This document shows, piece by piece, positions 56,282 through 64,000 of a stretch of 64,000 nucleotides of DNA. Both the position numbers and the translations under genes were made by a program. The stretch lies in assembly GCF_017377855.1 (NCBI RefSeq), contig NZ_JAFREP010000022.1, positions 1-64,000 of the forward strand, written 5' to 3'. Numbering within the stretch: position 1 is the stretch's first letter; each line of letters starts with the position of its first letter. Under the pieces are notes generated by a model that was given only the letters and a program-made list of their open reading frames with translations, made no database searches and was not told where the DNA came from. The DNA is from Acanthopleuribacter pedis (GTDB lineage: Bacteria > Acidobacteriota > Holophagae > Acanthopleuribacterales > Acanthopleuribacteraceae).

Positions 56282-57433
56282 ATGGCGGATCTGGTCCAAA
56301 CGGACGTGGCGGTGATTGGCGCGGGCATTGCCGGCTGCATCGCCGCGCTCGCCCTTGCGCCGACCTGTCGCGTGCTCCTGGTCGACCGGCAAGCAGAACC
56401 CCCGCCACGCATCGGCGAGTGCCTGCCGCCGGCGGCGCGGCGCATCTTGGAAGCACTCGGCTTGAGCGAAACCTTGACCGGCCCCAATTCGCCACATCAG
56501 TGCTCCCTAGGAATGCAAAGCTATTGGGGCTCCTCGCATTGTCATATCAACGACCACCTGCGCAATCCCGACGGCGCCGGTTACCACCTGGACCGCGCCG
56601 CGTTCGAAGGTTTTTTAAGGGCGCGAGCCGAGGCGGCCGGGGCCGTTTTTCTGCGCCCGGCAACCTTTCAAAAAGCGGAAACGGAAGACGACGGCCTGCG
56701 CCTCCACCTGCTGCGCGGGGGCGGAAACAGCGCGGTGGAACAGAGGGTCCACACGCGTTACGTGATCGATGCAGGCGGACGCACGGCCCCGTTCGCCAAA
56801 CGCCTCCCCGGTTCACGCATCCATCTCGACCGCCTCACGGCCTGTTGGGCGACAATCCCCAACCGGGACCCCCGCAAAATGGGCCTGATCCTCGCGGCCC
56901 AAAATGGTTGGTGGTACAGCGCGCCCTTGCCCAACGGCCGGCGGGTCCTTGCCTACCAAAGCGACAGTGATCTGATCAACAGCAGCCTCCACCGCGAACC
57001 GGCGGCATTCCTCGACTTGGCCGGCCGCGAGCCGGTATTGGCCGAATTAACGGATTCAGTACAGACCGACCTGGTGTTACACGGCATGGTGGCGGCCGGC
57101 TCCAGTCGCCTCCCCACCGCGGCGGGCGCGGCCTGGGCGGCGGTCGGCGACGCGGCCTGCGCTTTCGATCCACTCTCATCCCAGGGCATGTTCCACGCGA
57201 TGGCGACAGCCATGCAACTCGGTGATCTGCTCAAGGCATCGCGTCGGCTCACCCATCCCAACGCGGAAAACACGGCTTGGGTTCAGCAACAATACAGGGC
57301 CCAAATCGAACGTGTATGGCAAGGCTACCAAACCCATCGCCTGCTGTTTTACGGCATGGAACGCCGCTTTTGCCATGCACCCTTTTGGCAAAGGCGACAC
57401 GCAACGGTATCTTTCATGGAGAAAAAAGGGTGA
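56282..57433 (+). CDS. lodB: LodB-like FAD-dependent maturase
   Basis: 383 residues, 4 bp after the oxidase gene. The FAD-binding N-terminus DVAVIGAGIAGCIAALALA and VDRQAEPPPRIGECLPPAARR are of the flavin halogenase/monooxygenase type, and VGDAACAFDPLSSQGMFHA is the second FAD motif. LodB flavoproteins are needed to form the cysteine tryptophylquinone cofactor in LodA. The tight spacing strongly links it to the fused oxidase. No strong ribosome site is seen, so translation may be coupled. The Lys of the halogenase motif is not evident, so halogenation is unlikely. Confidence 0.85.
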   Translation: MADLVQTDVAVIGAGIAGCIAALALAPTCRVLLVDRQAEPPPRIGECLPPAARRILEALGLSETLTGPNSPHQCSLGMQSYWGSSHCHINDHLRNPDGAGYHLDRAAFEGFLRARAEAAGAVFLRPATFQKAETEDDGLRLHLLRGGGNSAVEQRVHTRYVIDAGGRTAPFAKRLPGSRIHLDRLTACWATIPNRDPRKMGLILAAQNGWWYSAPLPNGRRVLAYQSDSDLINSSLHREPAAFLDLAGREPVLAELTDSVQTDLVLHGMVAAGSSRLPTAAGAAWAAVGDAACAFDPLSSQGMFHAMATAMQLGDLLKASRRLTHPNAENTAWVQQQYRAQIERVWQGYQTHRLLFYGMERRFCHAPFWQRRHATVSFMEKKG

Positions 57434-57553
57434 CTTTGCGCGTGTTCATGTAGGATGGGTGAGCTAGCCCCTTCCATGGCGGTTGTCCCCAGGCGGCAGA
57501 CCTCAATCCCCGCGTGGTTTTCGGCAGCCGAATCACACTATGAGGTACACACC

Positions 57554-58003
57554 ATGAGCACGATTCGTGAGCGCATTAGTAACGACATGAAAACGGCGAT
57601 GAAAGCAAAAGACAAGGTGCGCTTGGGCGCGCTGCGGATGCTCAAAGCCGAAATCATCAAAAAAGAAACGGAAGCAGGCGCCGCCGAGCTGAGCGAAGCC
57701 GAATTCATGCAGTTGCTACAAACCATGAAAAAACAACGGGACGATTCCATCGCCCAGTTTGAGAAAGGCGGTCGCGACGACTTAGCTGCCAACGAACGCG
57801 CCGAACTGACGGTGATCGAATCCTACTTGCCCAAGGCATTGACGGACGAGGAACTGGCCGCGGTGGTCACGGAAACGGCCCAAGAACTGGGTGCCACCGA
57901 GAAAAAAGACATGGGTCGCCTGATGAAAGCGCTCAAAGAAAAAGTCGCCGGCGCGGCCGACGGAAAACGCATGAGCGAAGCGGTCAAAAGCTTCTTGAAC
58001 TAG
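57554..58003 (+). CDS. yqeY: GatB/YqeY domain protein
   Basis: 149 residues from ATG 57554 (GAGG upstream). MSTIRERISNDMKTAMKAKD, LGALRMLKAEIIKKETEAG, DDSIAQFEKGGRDDLAANER and ESYLPKALTDEEL are the YqeY pattern, and the protein ends MSEAVKSFLN. YqeY is related to the tRNA-binding tail domain of GatB. Its role is not settled; a link to tRNA-dependent amidation is supposed. Followed by a hairpin. Full length for the family. Confidence 0.93.
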   Translation: MSTIRERISNDMKTAMKAKDKVRLGALRMLKAEIIKKETEAGAAELSEAEFMQLLQTMKKQRDDSIAQFEKGGRDDLAANERAELTVIESYLPKALTDEELAAVVTETAQELGATEKKDMGRLMKALKEKVAGAADGKRMSEAVKSFLN

Positions 58004-58013
58004 TACACATCCG

Positions 58014-58040
58014 CTAGCCCGCCGCGCGGCGGGTTAGTTT
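58014..58040. terminator. Terminator hairpin shared by convergent genes
   Basis: CTAGCCCGCCG and CGGCGGGTTAG form a stem with almost no loop beyond CG, followed by TTT. It follows yqeY by about 10 bp and contains the stop codon of the convergent zinc-ribbon gene. Confidence 0.6.
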
Positions 58041-59113
58041 GTATAGGTCGCCAACACTTTGTTGCCGTCGGCGTCGCGAATGGTTAACTCCGCACCCTCA
58101 AGCGCGGCCAATTGCGTTTTGACATTGGTATCGAATTTCTCGCGCGCAAAAGGCGGCATTTGTTCCATCGGGAAATTGCTCAGCACCAAGGTGGCGTGTT
58201 TGTCTTCGATGTTGAAGTCCACCATTTTCGGACCAATGATCGGGTGCTCGGCGAAATAAGTCCGCAAAGCGGAAAAAGGGCCATCCGACGCGGGCGCCCT
58301 CACGGCCAAACCCTCGGGGAGCCGGCTGACCTCGGGTACCGGCGCCATGATTTTGCCAACCCGACGTTCGATGTCGTTGGCGGCTTGGCGCGCTTCCTCG
58401 GCGCTCACCTCGTCACCCAACTCGGTGTAGGCCACGGACAAATTGAACTGAGCGTGATACAGGTTGGGAAAGAGTTTTAGGGCATGTTGGTAGGATTCAA
58501 TCGCGGTGTCGGTGCGGCCCATGGCGAGGTACTGGGTACCCAAATCGGTGAGCGCGTTGGCGTCGGTGGGCATCACGCGCAGGTAACGCAGGTAATTTTT
58601 AGACGACAGTTCCGGTTCTTTTAATTGGAAGTAAATGTTGCCCAGAAGCCGCAGTGAGTAAGCGTGGGTGGGATAGAGTTCCACCACTTTTTCCAAACTC
58701 TGGGCGGCTTGGCGCAGGTAAGGCGGATCGTCCATGCTGCGTTCGATTTGGTATTCGGCCAGGAGAATCAAATCGGCGGCGTTACCCGACGCGGCGGCCG
58801 CTTTGAGTTCGCGCATGCGGGCGTTATCCAGCGGTCCGTGGTCGTGGCCGTCGTGGTCATCGTGGTCGTGTCCGTCATGGGCGTGATGTGCAGGGCTCGT
58901 TTGGAATTGAGGATCGTAAATCTTCTCCACATAAAAGAACACCAACCCGCTCAGCACCAACACCAGCGCCGCCACCACAAAAAACGCACGCTGCGATTCG
59001 CCTGATTTGGCGAACGCGGTCCCACACTGGTGGCAAAAAGAAGCACCGGGCTCACGGGCCGCCCCACACGCGGGGCAAAACTTGGCAGAAGAAGACGCCG
59101 ACTGTTGTTCCAT
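58034..59113 (-). CDS. Zinc-ribbon, membrane-anchored TPR protein with His/Asp-rich segment
   Basis: 359 residues from ATG 59113 (TAGGAG 7 bases upstream). An N-terminal zinc ribbon, FCPACGAAREPGASFCHQCG (12-31), faces the cytoplasm. One membrane helix, AFFVVAALVLVLSGLVFFYV, follows. Next is a His/Asp segment (HHAHDGHDHDDHDGHDHG) that should bind Zn, Ni or Cu. Residues about 125-250 are TPRs (SLRLLGNIYFQLKEPELS, ALTDLGTQYLAMGRTDTA). The last 100 residues have a beta-rich domain (MVDFNIEDKHATLVLSNFPM). An in-frame extension to 59506 lacks any support. Function unknown; metal-dependent membrane signalling is a guess. Confidence 0.78.
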   Translation of the reverse strand: MEQQSASSSAKFCPACGAAREPGASFCHQCGTAFAKSGESQRAFFVVAALVLVLSGLVFFYVEKIYDPQFQTSPAHHAHDGHDHDDHDGHDHGPLDNARMRELKAAAASGNAADLILLAEYQIERSMDDPPYLRQAAQSLEKVVELYPTHAYSLRLLGNIYFQLKEPELSSKNYLRYLRVMPTDANALTDLGTQYLAMGRTDTAIESYQHALKLFPNLYHAQFNLSVAYTELGDEVSAEEARQAANDIERRVGKIMAPVPEVSRLPEGLAVRAPASDGPFSALRTYFAEHPIIGPKMVDFNIEDKHATLVLSNFPMEQMPPFAREKFDTNVKTQLAALEGAELTIRDADGNKVLATYTN

Positions 59114-59318
59114 GGACACTCCTAACGCAAGCTGCGCTTGCGTTTCGCTCTTTTCTCGCGAGACCGCGAGGGATGAGCTACCGAAAAAGAGAATAACGCG
59201 GACTGCCCGAGAGACAATCCGGCACATCATACCACCAACCATCCCGGCGCGAAACGGCGTGCAACAACCACCGGCGTTTAATCCGCCCCCCCGAGATCCG
59301 CCCGAAGGATCGCACGGG

Positions 59319-61556
59319 TTAGGCCAACGCGCTCGCGTAACCGCTGTCCAGAACAAAAAGACAGGAGCCGTGGCACTCGCGCACCAAGCGCTCCATGCCG
59401 GCTTTGTCGACCTGACCGGAAAGCCCCATAATGTTGAGGTCGGCGCGGGGCGCCTTGCGCAGGAAGTCATCAAAGCGACCGTGCTCGGCGATAATTTCGA
59501 CATCATTGGGCATCCGCGCGTAGGCCAGCAGGTTCCCCAGAAAACGCTGGGCCAATTCGACGTGTTCCTCTTCGCGGACCACGGTCAAGATGCGGCTATT
59601 CGCCTGCCAGTTGAGTTTCAACTGAATGCTCATCAGCACGGCGTAGTCCAGATTGGAGAGTTTCAGGCTGAGCTGCCAATCGGGCGATTGGTCGCGGACC
59701 CACAGGTTTACGGTTCGCTCCCGACCCAAGCCCGACTCGGGGTGGAACGCCAGGAACATGACACCCATGTCATTGTCCCGTGCCATATCCACAATAAACT
59801 GCAATTCTTCCTGGCTGCGATTCTCGATGGAGAGGAAGATGGTGTTGGGTTTAAAAAATGCGCCGCGCGTGACCGAAACGCAGGTTTTGAGGCTGCGGCA
59901 GAATTGGTTCGATTCCACCATCGCGGCGGTCGCGAACAAATCGTCCCGTTGGAAATCGTTGACCAGGGCACGCAGTTCGCCTTCCTCCTGCTGCACGGTG
60001 CAGGTGTCGCTAAAAATGCCGATCACCTGAATCGAACCGCGCGGTTTGGTGAGCGCCCGCACGATGCGATAGTAACCTTCCAACTGGGTGGCGCGCTCGA
60101 CGGGAATCACGAGGTCGGGTTTCCAGGAACGGCGCAGGGAAGCACGGGTGTGAAACACGCGTTTGGCGGCCCAGTTGGCGACACTGGCGAACAGGCCGGA
60201 GTGAACGGTTTCCCACGGTGTTTCAAGTTGTTTGTGGTCGAGGTAGGCATAAATGCCGACGGCAAAAGCCAAGGCCATCAAGCCGAGCAAGGGGCTGATC
60301 GACAAAATCGCAATCAGACAGGTGCAGGCGCCAATCACCGGAACGGCGGAAGGGATGGGGAAGGTCGGGCGGAAGCTAAGCATTTTCAGGCGGTGCTCAA
60401 TAAAAAGAACCAAGTTGATCATGAAGTAGATGACGAGAAAGAAAATGGTCAACACGGAAGCCAAGGCGTTGAGGTCACCGAGGATCAGACACAAAAAAGC
60501 CAGACCGCCGGTGAGCAAGGTCGCATTGCGCGGTTCGCCCTTATGGAGTTTCTCGAAGGTGGCGTGGAAGGGCACAATCCGGTATTGGGACAAGGCCTGG
60601 AGCACGCGCGGGGCAGCCACCAGGGAACTGAGCGTGGCCGAGAAACAAGAAGAGAAAATGCCGACCAGCACCAGCGGGCCGAAGTAAGCGTATTCGACGG
60701 CGAAAATGCGGTCGGTGTTGCGCAGAGTTTCCGGCGTACCGAGCAGGGCGTACCAGGCGACGAGGGCCAGGTAAACACAAAGCGAAAGACCCCATGCCGC
60801 GATGGTCCCGAGGGGAATGCTGTGCCGCGGGTTTTTGAGGTTCCCCGACAAACTGGAGCCCACCATGATGCCGGTGGCGGCGGGGAAGAACACGGCGAAG
60901 AGGTAGTGGAAGCCGCCTTCCTCAAAGTCGCCGATGGCGACGGGATTGGGATTGATCTCGTGGATACGCAGCCCAAGCCCCATGGAAATCAGGGCCGCAA
61001 TCACGCCGATCATGACAATCACCTGCATGCGAAACACAAGTTTGGTGGAAATGATGGAGACGCCGAAACTGAGTGCAAACACGGCGGGTAGCACCAGCCA
61101 GCGATGGTGATCGGGAAAAATGTACATCCAGGTTTCGACAATACCCTGCATGTACAGCGCGGCGGACAGGCCTTGGGCAAGGAAAAGCGGGACCCCGACG
61201 GCGCCGCCGACCTCAAGGCCGAGGCTCTGGCTGATGATGGCGAACACACCGCCGGCACCCATGCGGATGTTGGTGGTGATCGAGGAAATGGAAAACGCGG
61301 TGGTGCCGGTAATCAGGTAACAGGCAAGAATCACCAACACGGCGCCGAACCAGCCGGCATTGCCGACCACCCAGCCCTCGCGCAGGTACATCATAATGCC
61401 GAGGATGGTGAGGATGGTGGGACGGAAAACACCGTTGAAGGTACCGAATTTACCGTCCGGCGGGTTGGGTTCCCCCTGCGACTGCGCCGCGATCATGCCA
61501 AAGGTGCCGGTGTCACCTGGCGGCGTGGCGCCGCCGGTTTTACTGACGTCACTCAC
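59319..61556 (-). CDS. Cation-chloride-cotransporter-like APC permease
   Basis: 745 residues from a GTG with GGGGGA nearby. Residues about 40-490 have about 12 membrane helices; the first reads FNGVFRPTILTILGIMMYL and is followed by REGWVVGNAGW, the entry pattern of SLC12-type cation-chloride cotransporters. The C-terminal 240 residues are soluble (QVIGIFSDTCT, FLSIENRSQEELQFIVDMAR), as in the regulatory tail of that family. Bacterial members move amino acids or ions; Na/K/Cl transport is not certain here. A long frame on the opposite strand (59007-61091) is antisense shadow. Confidence 0.88.
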   Translation of the reverse strand: MSDVSKTGGATPPGDTGTFGMIAAQSQGEPNPPDGKFGTFNGVFRPTILTILGIMMYLREGWVVGNAGWFGAVLVILACYLITGTTAFSISSITTNIRMGAGGVFAIISQSLGLEVGGAVGVPLFLAQGLSAALYMQGIVETWMYIFPDHHRWLVLPAVFALSFGVSIISTKLVFRMQVIVMIGVIAALISMGLGLRIHEINPNPVAIGDFEEGGFHYLFAVFFPAATGIMVGSSLSGNLKNPRHSIPLGTIAAWGLSLCVYLALVAWYALLGTPETLRNTDRIFAVEYAYFGPLVLVGIFSSCFSATLSSLVAAPRVLQALSQYRIVPFHATFEKLHKGEPRNATLLTGGLAFLCLILGDLNALASVLTIFFLVIYFMINLVLFIEHRLKMLSFRPTFPIPSAVPVIGACTCLIAILSISPLLGLMALAFAVGIYAYLDHKQLETPWETVHSGLFASVANWAAKRVFHTRASLRRSWKPDLVIPVERATQLEGYYRIVRALTKPRGSIQVIGIFSDTCTVQQEEGELRALVNDFQRDDLFATAAMVESNQFCRSLKTCVSVTRGAFFKPNTIFLSIENRSQEELQFIVDMARDNDMGVMFLAFHPESGLGRERTVNLWVRDQSPDWQLSLKLSNLDYAVLMSIQLKLNWQANSRILTVVREEEHVELAQRFLGNLLAYARMPNDVEIIAEHGRFDDFLRKAPRADLNIMGLSGQVDKAGMERLVRECHGSCLFVLDSGYASALA

Positions 61557-61706
61557 GGTTCCCCCTGCTTTGAAAGCGGAAGAAAACAGATGATTTAATC
61601 AACCTTGATGCAGCGCGGCAATTCATACCATAAATCCTTCATCATTAGCCGAACGGTCACATAGTGGGGGATGGTTCCTATTGTGGCACAACGAGAAGCG
61701 GACGCC

Positions 61707-61926
61707 TACCCCGCATATCTCACAAAGAATTCTGCTACGGGGCAACCCATGCGATGACGAGGGGGCTGCCTTCCGCGGGGCGGCCTCCCGCATTACTCGG
61801 TCGAGCCGCCTTCGCCTCAGCTGCTACGCCGATAGGTCGGACCCCTGTGCTGTCTCTCAGTCGTAATCTTCGTACTCACAAGGCTTTCAGCTTCTCGCGA
61901 CGAATCCTTGTGAGATATGCGGGCTA
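61707..61926. mobile_element. MITE-like element, copy 3 (220 bp), reverse orientation
   Basis: It runs in the opposite sense to copies 1 and 2: CACAAAGAATTCTGCTACGG and GGGGCAACCCATGCGAT come first, and AATCCTTGTGAG with ATGCGGGCTA last. Only about one unit of each 15-bp repeat remains (CTTCCGCGGGGCGGC, GGTCGGACCCC), so it is the shortest copy. It lies between the transporter and the RNase E/G gene, both on the minus strand. Confidence 0.85.
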
Positions 61927-62018
61927 CACCTAAAGCGGGAAGGGTGAGGCGGTTCCAGCGAACGGTTAGGTTTGGGGGAACGGCCTTGAAGCAGTGGCAA
62001 CCTGAAGGATTCCGGCCG

Positions 62019-63443
62019 TCAGGATAAATTGATTTGGTAACCCATACTGTGCCGCTTGGGACTTTTTTGCAGGACGAATTGGAAACCGTGCGCGTCGGCA
62101 AGGTTTGCGAAAAGCAGTCGGGCATGGCGCGTGAGATAAGGAAAAAGCAAACCGCCGGCCTCGATGACCAGCGTTTCACCCGCGTAACCGGCGCCGTCGC
62201 GCATGAGTTCTTGTTGCAGGCGGAGGGCGACCACCTCGGCAGTCGGAATGCGCCCGCTGCCACCGCATTGGGGGCAGGTTTGTTTGTGGCGACGCTCGAA
62301 ATCGTCACCGCGCCGTTGGCGCGTCATCACCAGAACCCCAAAGCGGTTGATCGGCTCCAGGTCGAGGTCGGCACGGTCCGCCTTCGCCGCGTCACGTACA
62401 GCCTGTTGCAAGGTACGCCGCTCGTCGGGACGGTCGTGGTTGAGAAAATCGATGGCGATCAAACCCGCCAGGTTGCGCAGGCGAATCTGCTCGAATGCCT
62501 CGGTGACCGCCTCGAGGTTGGTGGTCAAATGGGCCGATTGACCTTTCTTTCCTTTGCGCTGCTTGCCGGTATTAACATCAATCGTCACCATCGCTTCGCT
62601 TTGATGGAACAAAAGCGAGCCGCCGGATTTGAGCCAAACGTGGTTCGCGAGCATGCGTTCGAGGGCCGAGGTAATTTTGTAGGTATCGAACAGGGGCAAG
62701 GGACCGTGATGGCGTTGCAGCCGCGGCGAAAGCCAAGGCGCAAGGACCTTGTAAGCGGCACGCGCGTCGGCCATAAAGTGGTCGTCATCACAGTGAACCG
62801 CGTGCAACTGGTGGGGCGCTTCCGCGAATAAAAGGTCGTCGAGGAAAAAAGTGTCCTCAAGCAGGCGGTTGGCACCCTCAAGCGGCATGCGAAGCAAGGC
62901 TTCCGCCCGTTTTTGCAGCACCTCGGCCTCGTGACGAAGGCCGGCGGGATCGGCATGCGAAGCCGCGCTGCGCACACGCCACCCGTAGGAAGAGAACGGT
63001 GCCTCACCGAGCAGCTTTTTAAGTGCGCCGCGGTCACCTTCAAAATGGCCGCTAAAACGCACCTTGCCCGCCCCTTCCTCCAAGCCCAGATAAAAACCGC
63101 CGAGTTTGAGGATGCCACTCCCCCGCGGGCTTTTATCGTCGACGGGTAGCTTGGTGATTTGCAAGCGCATGATTTGGCCCTGTTTGACAAGGTCCTTCAA
63201 CGTGGCCTGCCGTTGTCCCGCGTCGGGAATTTGGCGACGGTTCACAAACACGGGATCCTCGCGGCCGACATCAACGAAACAGGCGTCAATCGAGGGCAAC
63301 ACCTGGGTCACCCGCCCCACATAGACCTGGCCGAGCCGCCAAACGGCGTTGGGGTCGAGGAGGCGGTAGGCAACGAGCCGCCCCGCCTCGGTGACGGCTA
63401 CCCGGGTCGCGGCCGGCAACACATTCACCAGCAGGGAACGCAT
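62019..63443 (-). CDS. rng: Ribonuclease E/G family protein
   Basis: 474 residues from ATG 63443. N-terminal S1 domain (QVYVGRVTQVLPSIDACFVDVG), then the catalytic core with metal-binding Asp in MVTIDVNTGK and IAIDFLNHD, and the zinc-link CPQCGGSG (about residue 400). The length and N-terminus MRSLLVNVLPAATRVAV match RNase G more than RNase E; there is no long scaffold tail. RNase G matures 16S rRNA 5' ends and degrades mRNA. The stop of the EVE-domain gene overlaps a GTG at 63458 in the same frame as this gene (GTGA), which is an alternative, coupled start. Confidence 0.9.
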   Translation of the reverse strand: MRSLLVNVLPAATRVAVTEAGRLVAYRLLDPNAVWRLGQVYVGRVTQVLPSIDACFVDVGREDPVFVNRRQIPDAGQRQATLKDLVKQGQIMRLQITKLPVDDKSPRGSGILKLGGFYLGLEEGAGKVRFSGHFEGDRGALKKLLGEAPFSSYGWRVRSAASHADPAGLRHEAEVLQKRAEALLRMPLEGANRLLEDTFFLDDLLFAEAPHQLHAVHCDDDHFMADARAAYKVLAPWLSPRLQRHHGPLPLFDTYKITSALERMLANHVWLKSGGSLLFHQSEAMVTIDVNTGKQRKGKKGQSAHLTTNLEAVTEAFEQIRLRNLAGLIAIDFLNHDRPDERRTLQQAVRDAAKADRADLDLEPINRFGVLVMTRQRRGDDFERRHKQTCPQCGGSGRIPTAEVVALRLQQELMRDGAGYAGETLVIEAGGLLFPYLTRHARLLFANLADAHGFQFVLQKSPKRHSMGYQINLS

Positions 63444-63454
63444 GGGGGCGTCAC

Positions 63455-63916
63455 TCACGCCAGACCGGCCAGCTGTTGGATCACGGCCCATTCTTCGGCA
63501 CGTACCGGCTGAACCGAAAGCCGGCTCCCCTTCTGGGTCAGCACCATGTTCTCCAGGCCGGGTGTCTTTTTAAGGGCCGCGAGTTCGAGCACTTGGTCGT
63601 AGGTACGGCGATACTGGACATCTACCACAAACCAGCGGGGATTTTCGGGTTTGGCCTTGGCGTCGTAGTACTTTTCCTCTGGATTGAACTGGGTCGGGTC
63701 GGGATAAGGTTCGGATACAATTTCGGCCTCGCCGACGATGCCGATCGGCTGCACACGGCTGTGGTAAATCAAAACCTTGTCACCGGGTTTCATTTCATCG
63801 CGCATGAAGTTGCGTGCTTGGTAATTGCGAACCCCGTCCCAGGGTTCTTTTTCGACCGCCTTCAGGTCATCCAAAGAAAACACATTGGGTTCTGTTTTTA
63901 GTAACCAATAAGCCAT
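63455..63916 (-). CDS. EVE-domain (PUA-like) protein
   Basis: 153 residues from ATG 63916 with GAGGA close upstream. MAYWLLKTEPNVFSLDDL, WDGVRNYQARNFMRDEMKPG, VLIYHSRVQPIGIVGEAEIV and WFVVDVQY are the EVE family pattern, related to PUA and YTH folds that bind modified bases in nucleic acids. Full length for the small single-domain class (thymocyte nuclear protein 1-like). Directly upstream of the RNase gene, with which it is probably co-transcribed. The last 84 bases of the window upstream of it hold no other recognisable gene. Confidence 0.92.
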   Translation of the reverse strand: MAYWLLKTEPNVFSLDDLKAVEKEPWDGVRNYQARNFMRDEMKPGDKVLIYHSRVQPIGIVGEAEIVSEPYPDPTQFNPEEKYYDAKAKPENPRWFVVDVQYRRTYDQVLELAALKKTPGLENMVLTQKGSRLSVQPVRAEEWAVIQQLAGLA

Positions 63917-64000
63917 GCCGTCCTCGCCGTGGTGAAAATGGGTTGCGGCCCGCGCCTGCAACGCGGTGAAACCTAACACACTCCCCATCAATCCCAAAAC

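Noticed and set aside
59007-61091. A 694-codon open frame on the plus strand
   Set aside because: It lies antisense to the transporter and zinc-ribbon genes, whose protein motifs are clear. The plus-strand product is Gly/His/Gln-rich without any family features.
1-64000. tRNA, rRNA, CRISPR arrays and prophage attachment sites
   Set aside because: I looked for cloverleaf-like arms, regularly spaced repeats and integrase genes and found none.

Overview
The window is about 64 kb of moderately GC-rich bacterial chromosome. I see no tRNA, rRNA, CRISPR array or prophage. The organism is most likely Gram-negative: it has lipobox lipoproteins, an OsmY-like BON protein and a type VI Hcp protein. It appears to make menaquinone by the futalosine route (mqnC), and it carries many secreted, repeat-rich proteins and large signalling proteins. 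This mix recalls marine Acidobacteriota such as the Holophagae/Acanthopleuribacter type. That placement is inference; nothing here proves a taxon.

Layout. 1-1.7 kb: a decayed FG-GAP gene, an AT-rich gap and a mosaic of degenerate inverted repeats. 1.7-7.5 kb: a giant Ser/Thr kinase-ATPase-histidine kinase. 7.5-15.2 kb: two paralogous secreted EF-hand/LRR proteins, one with a clan GH-A-like glycosidase domain that the other has lost or never had. 15.7-16.6 kb: a TSP3-repeat secreted protein. 16.8-19.2 kb: a radical SAM pair (mqnC plus an unusual partner). 19.5-22.8 kb: a two-gene ATPase/TPR module with a sharp fall in GC. 22.8-29.6 kb: a seven-gene membrane-lipid modification operon (desaturase, flavoprotein, DUF1365, two CFA-type methyltransferases, DUF1475, DUF1295). 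It is divergent from a CarH/LitR-like MerR regulator at 29.7 kb whose cobalamin and light-sensing motifs are altered. 30.7-33.7 kb: a PI-PLC-like protein and an esterase.

34.0-39.2 kb is an envelope-stress neighbourhood: CsbD, triple-BON, a small lipoprotein, a DUF883/YqjD-like protein and a YqjE-like protein. It surrounds a sigma-54 activator with a degenerate receiver. Near-perfect sigma-54 promoters precede csbD and the lipoprotein gene, so this looks like one regulon. Then come an M28 peptidase lipoprotein, tldD-tldE, a TPR/coiled-coil exported protein, a lone Hcp, a secreted beta-propeller and the 3' remnant of a second propeller.

51.7-57.4 kb holds an ArsI/CadI-like dioxygenase, a SigZ-type sigma factor, and a LodA/LodB pair. 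In the LodA-like protein (a CTQ-dependent amine/amino-acid oxidase family) a catalase-like domain is fused to the N-terminus. I consider this fusion the most interesting single gene in the window. The end has yqeY, a zinc-ribbon/TPR membrane protein, a CCC/APC transporter, an RNase E/G and an EVE-domain protein.

Three copies of one MITE-like element (about 220-265 bp) are scattered at 41.4, 52.2 and 61.7 kb. They share terminal inverted repeats and carry different numbers of internal 15-bp units.
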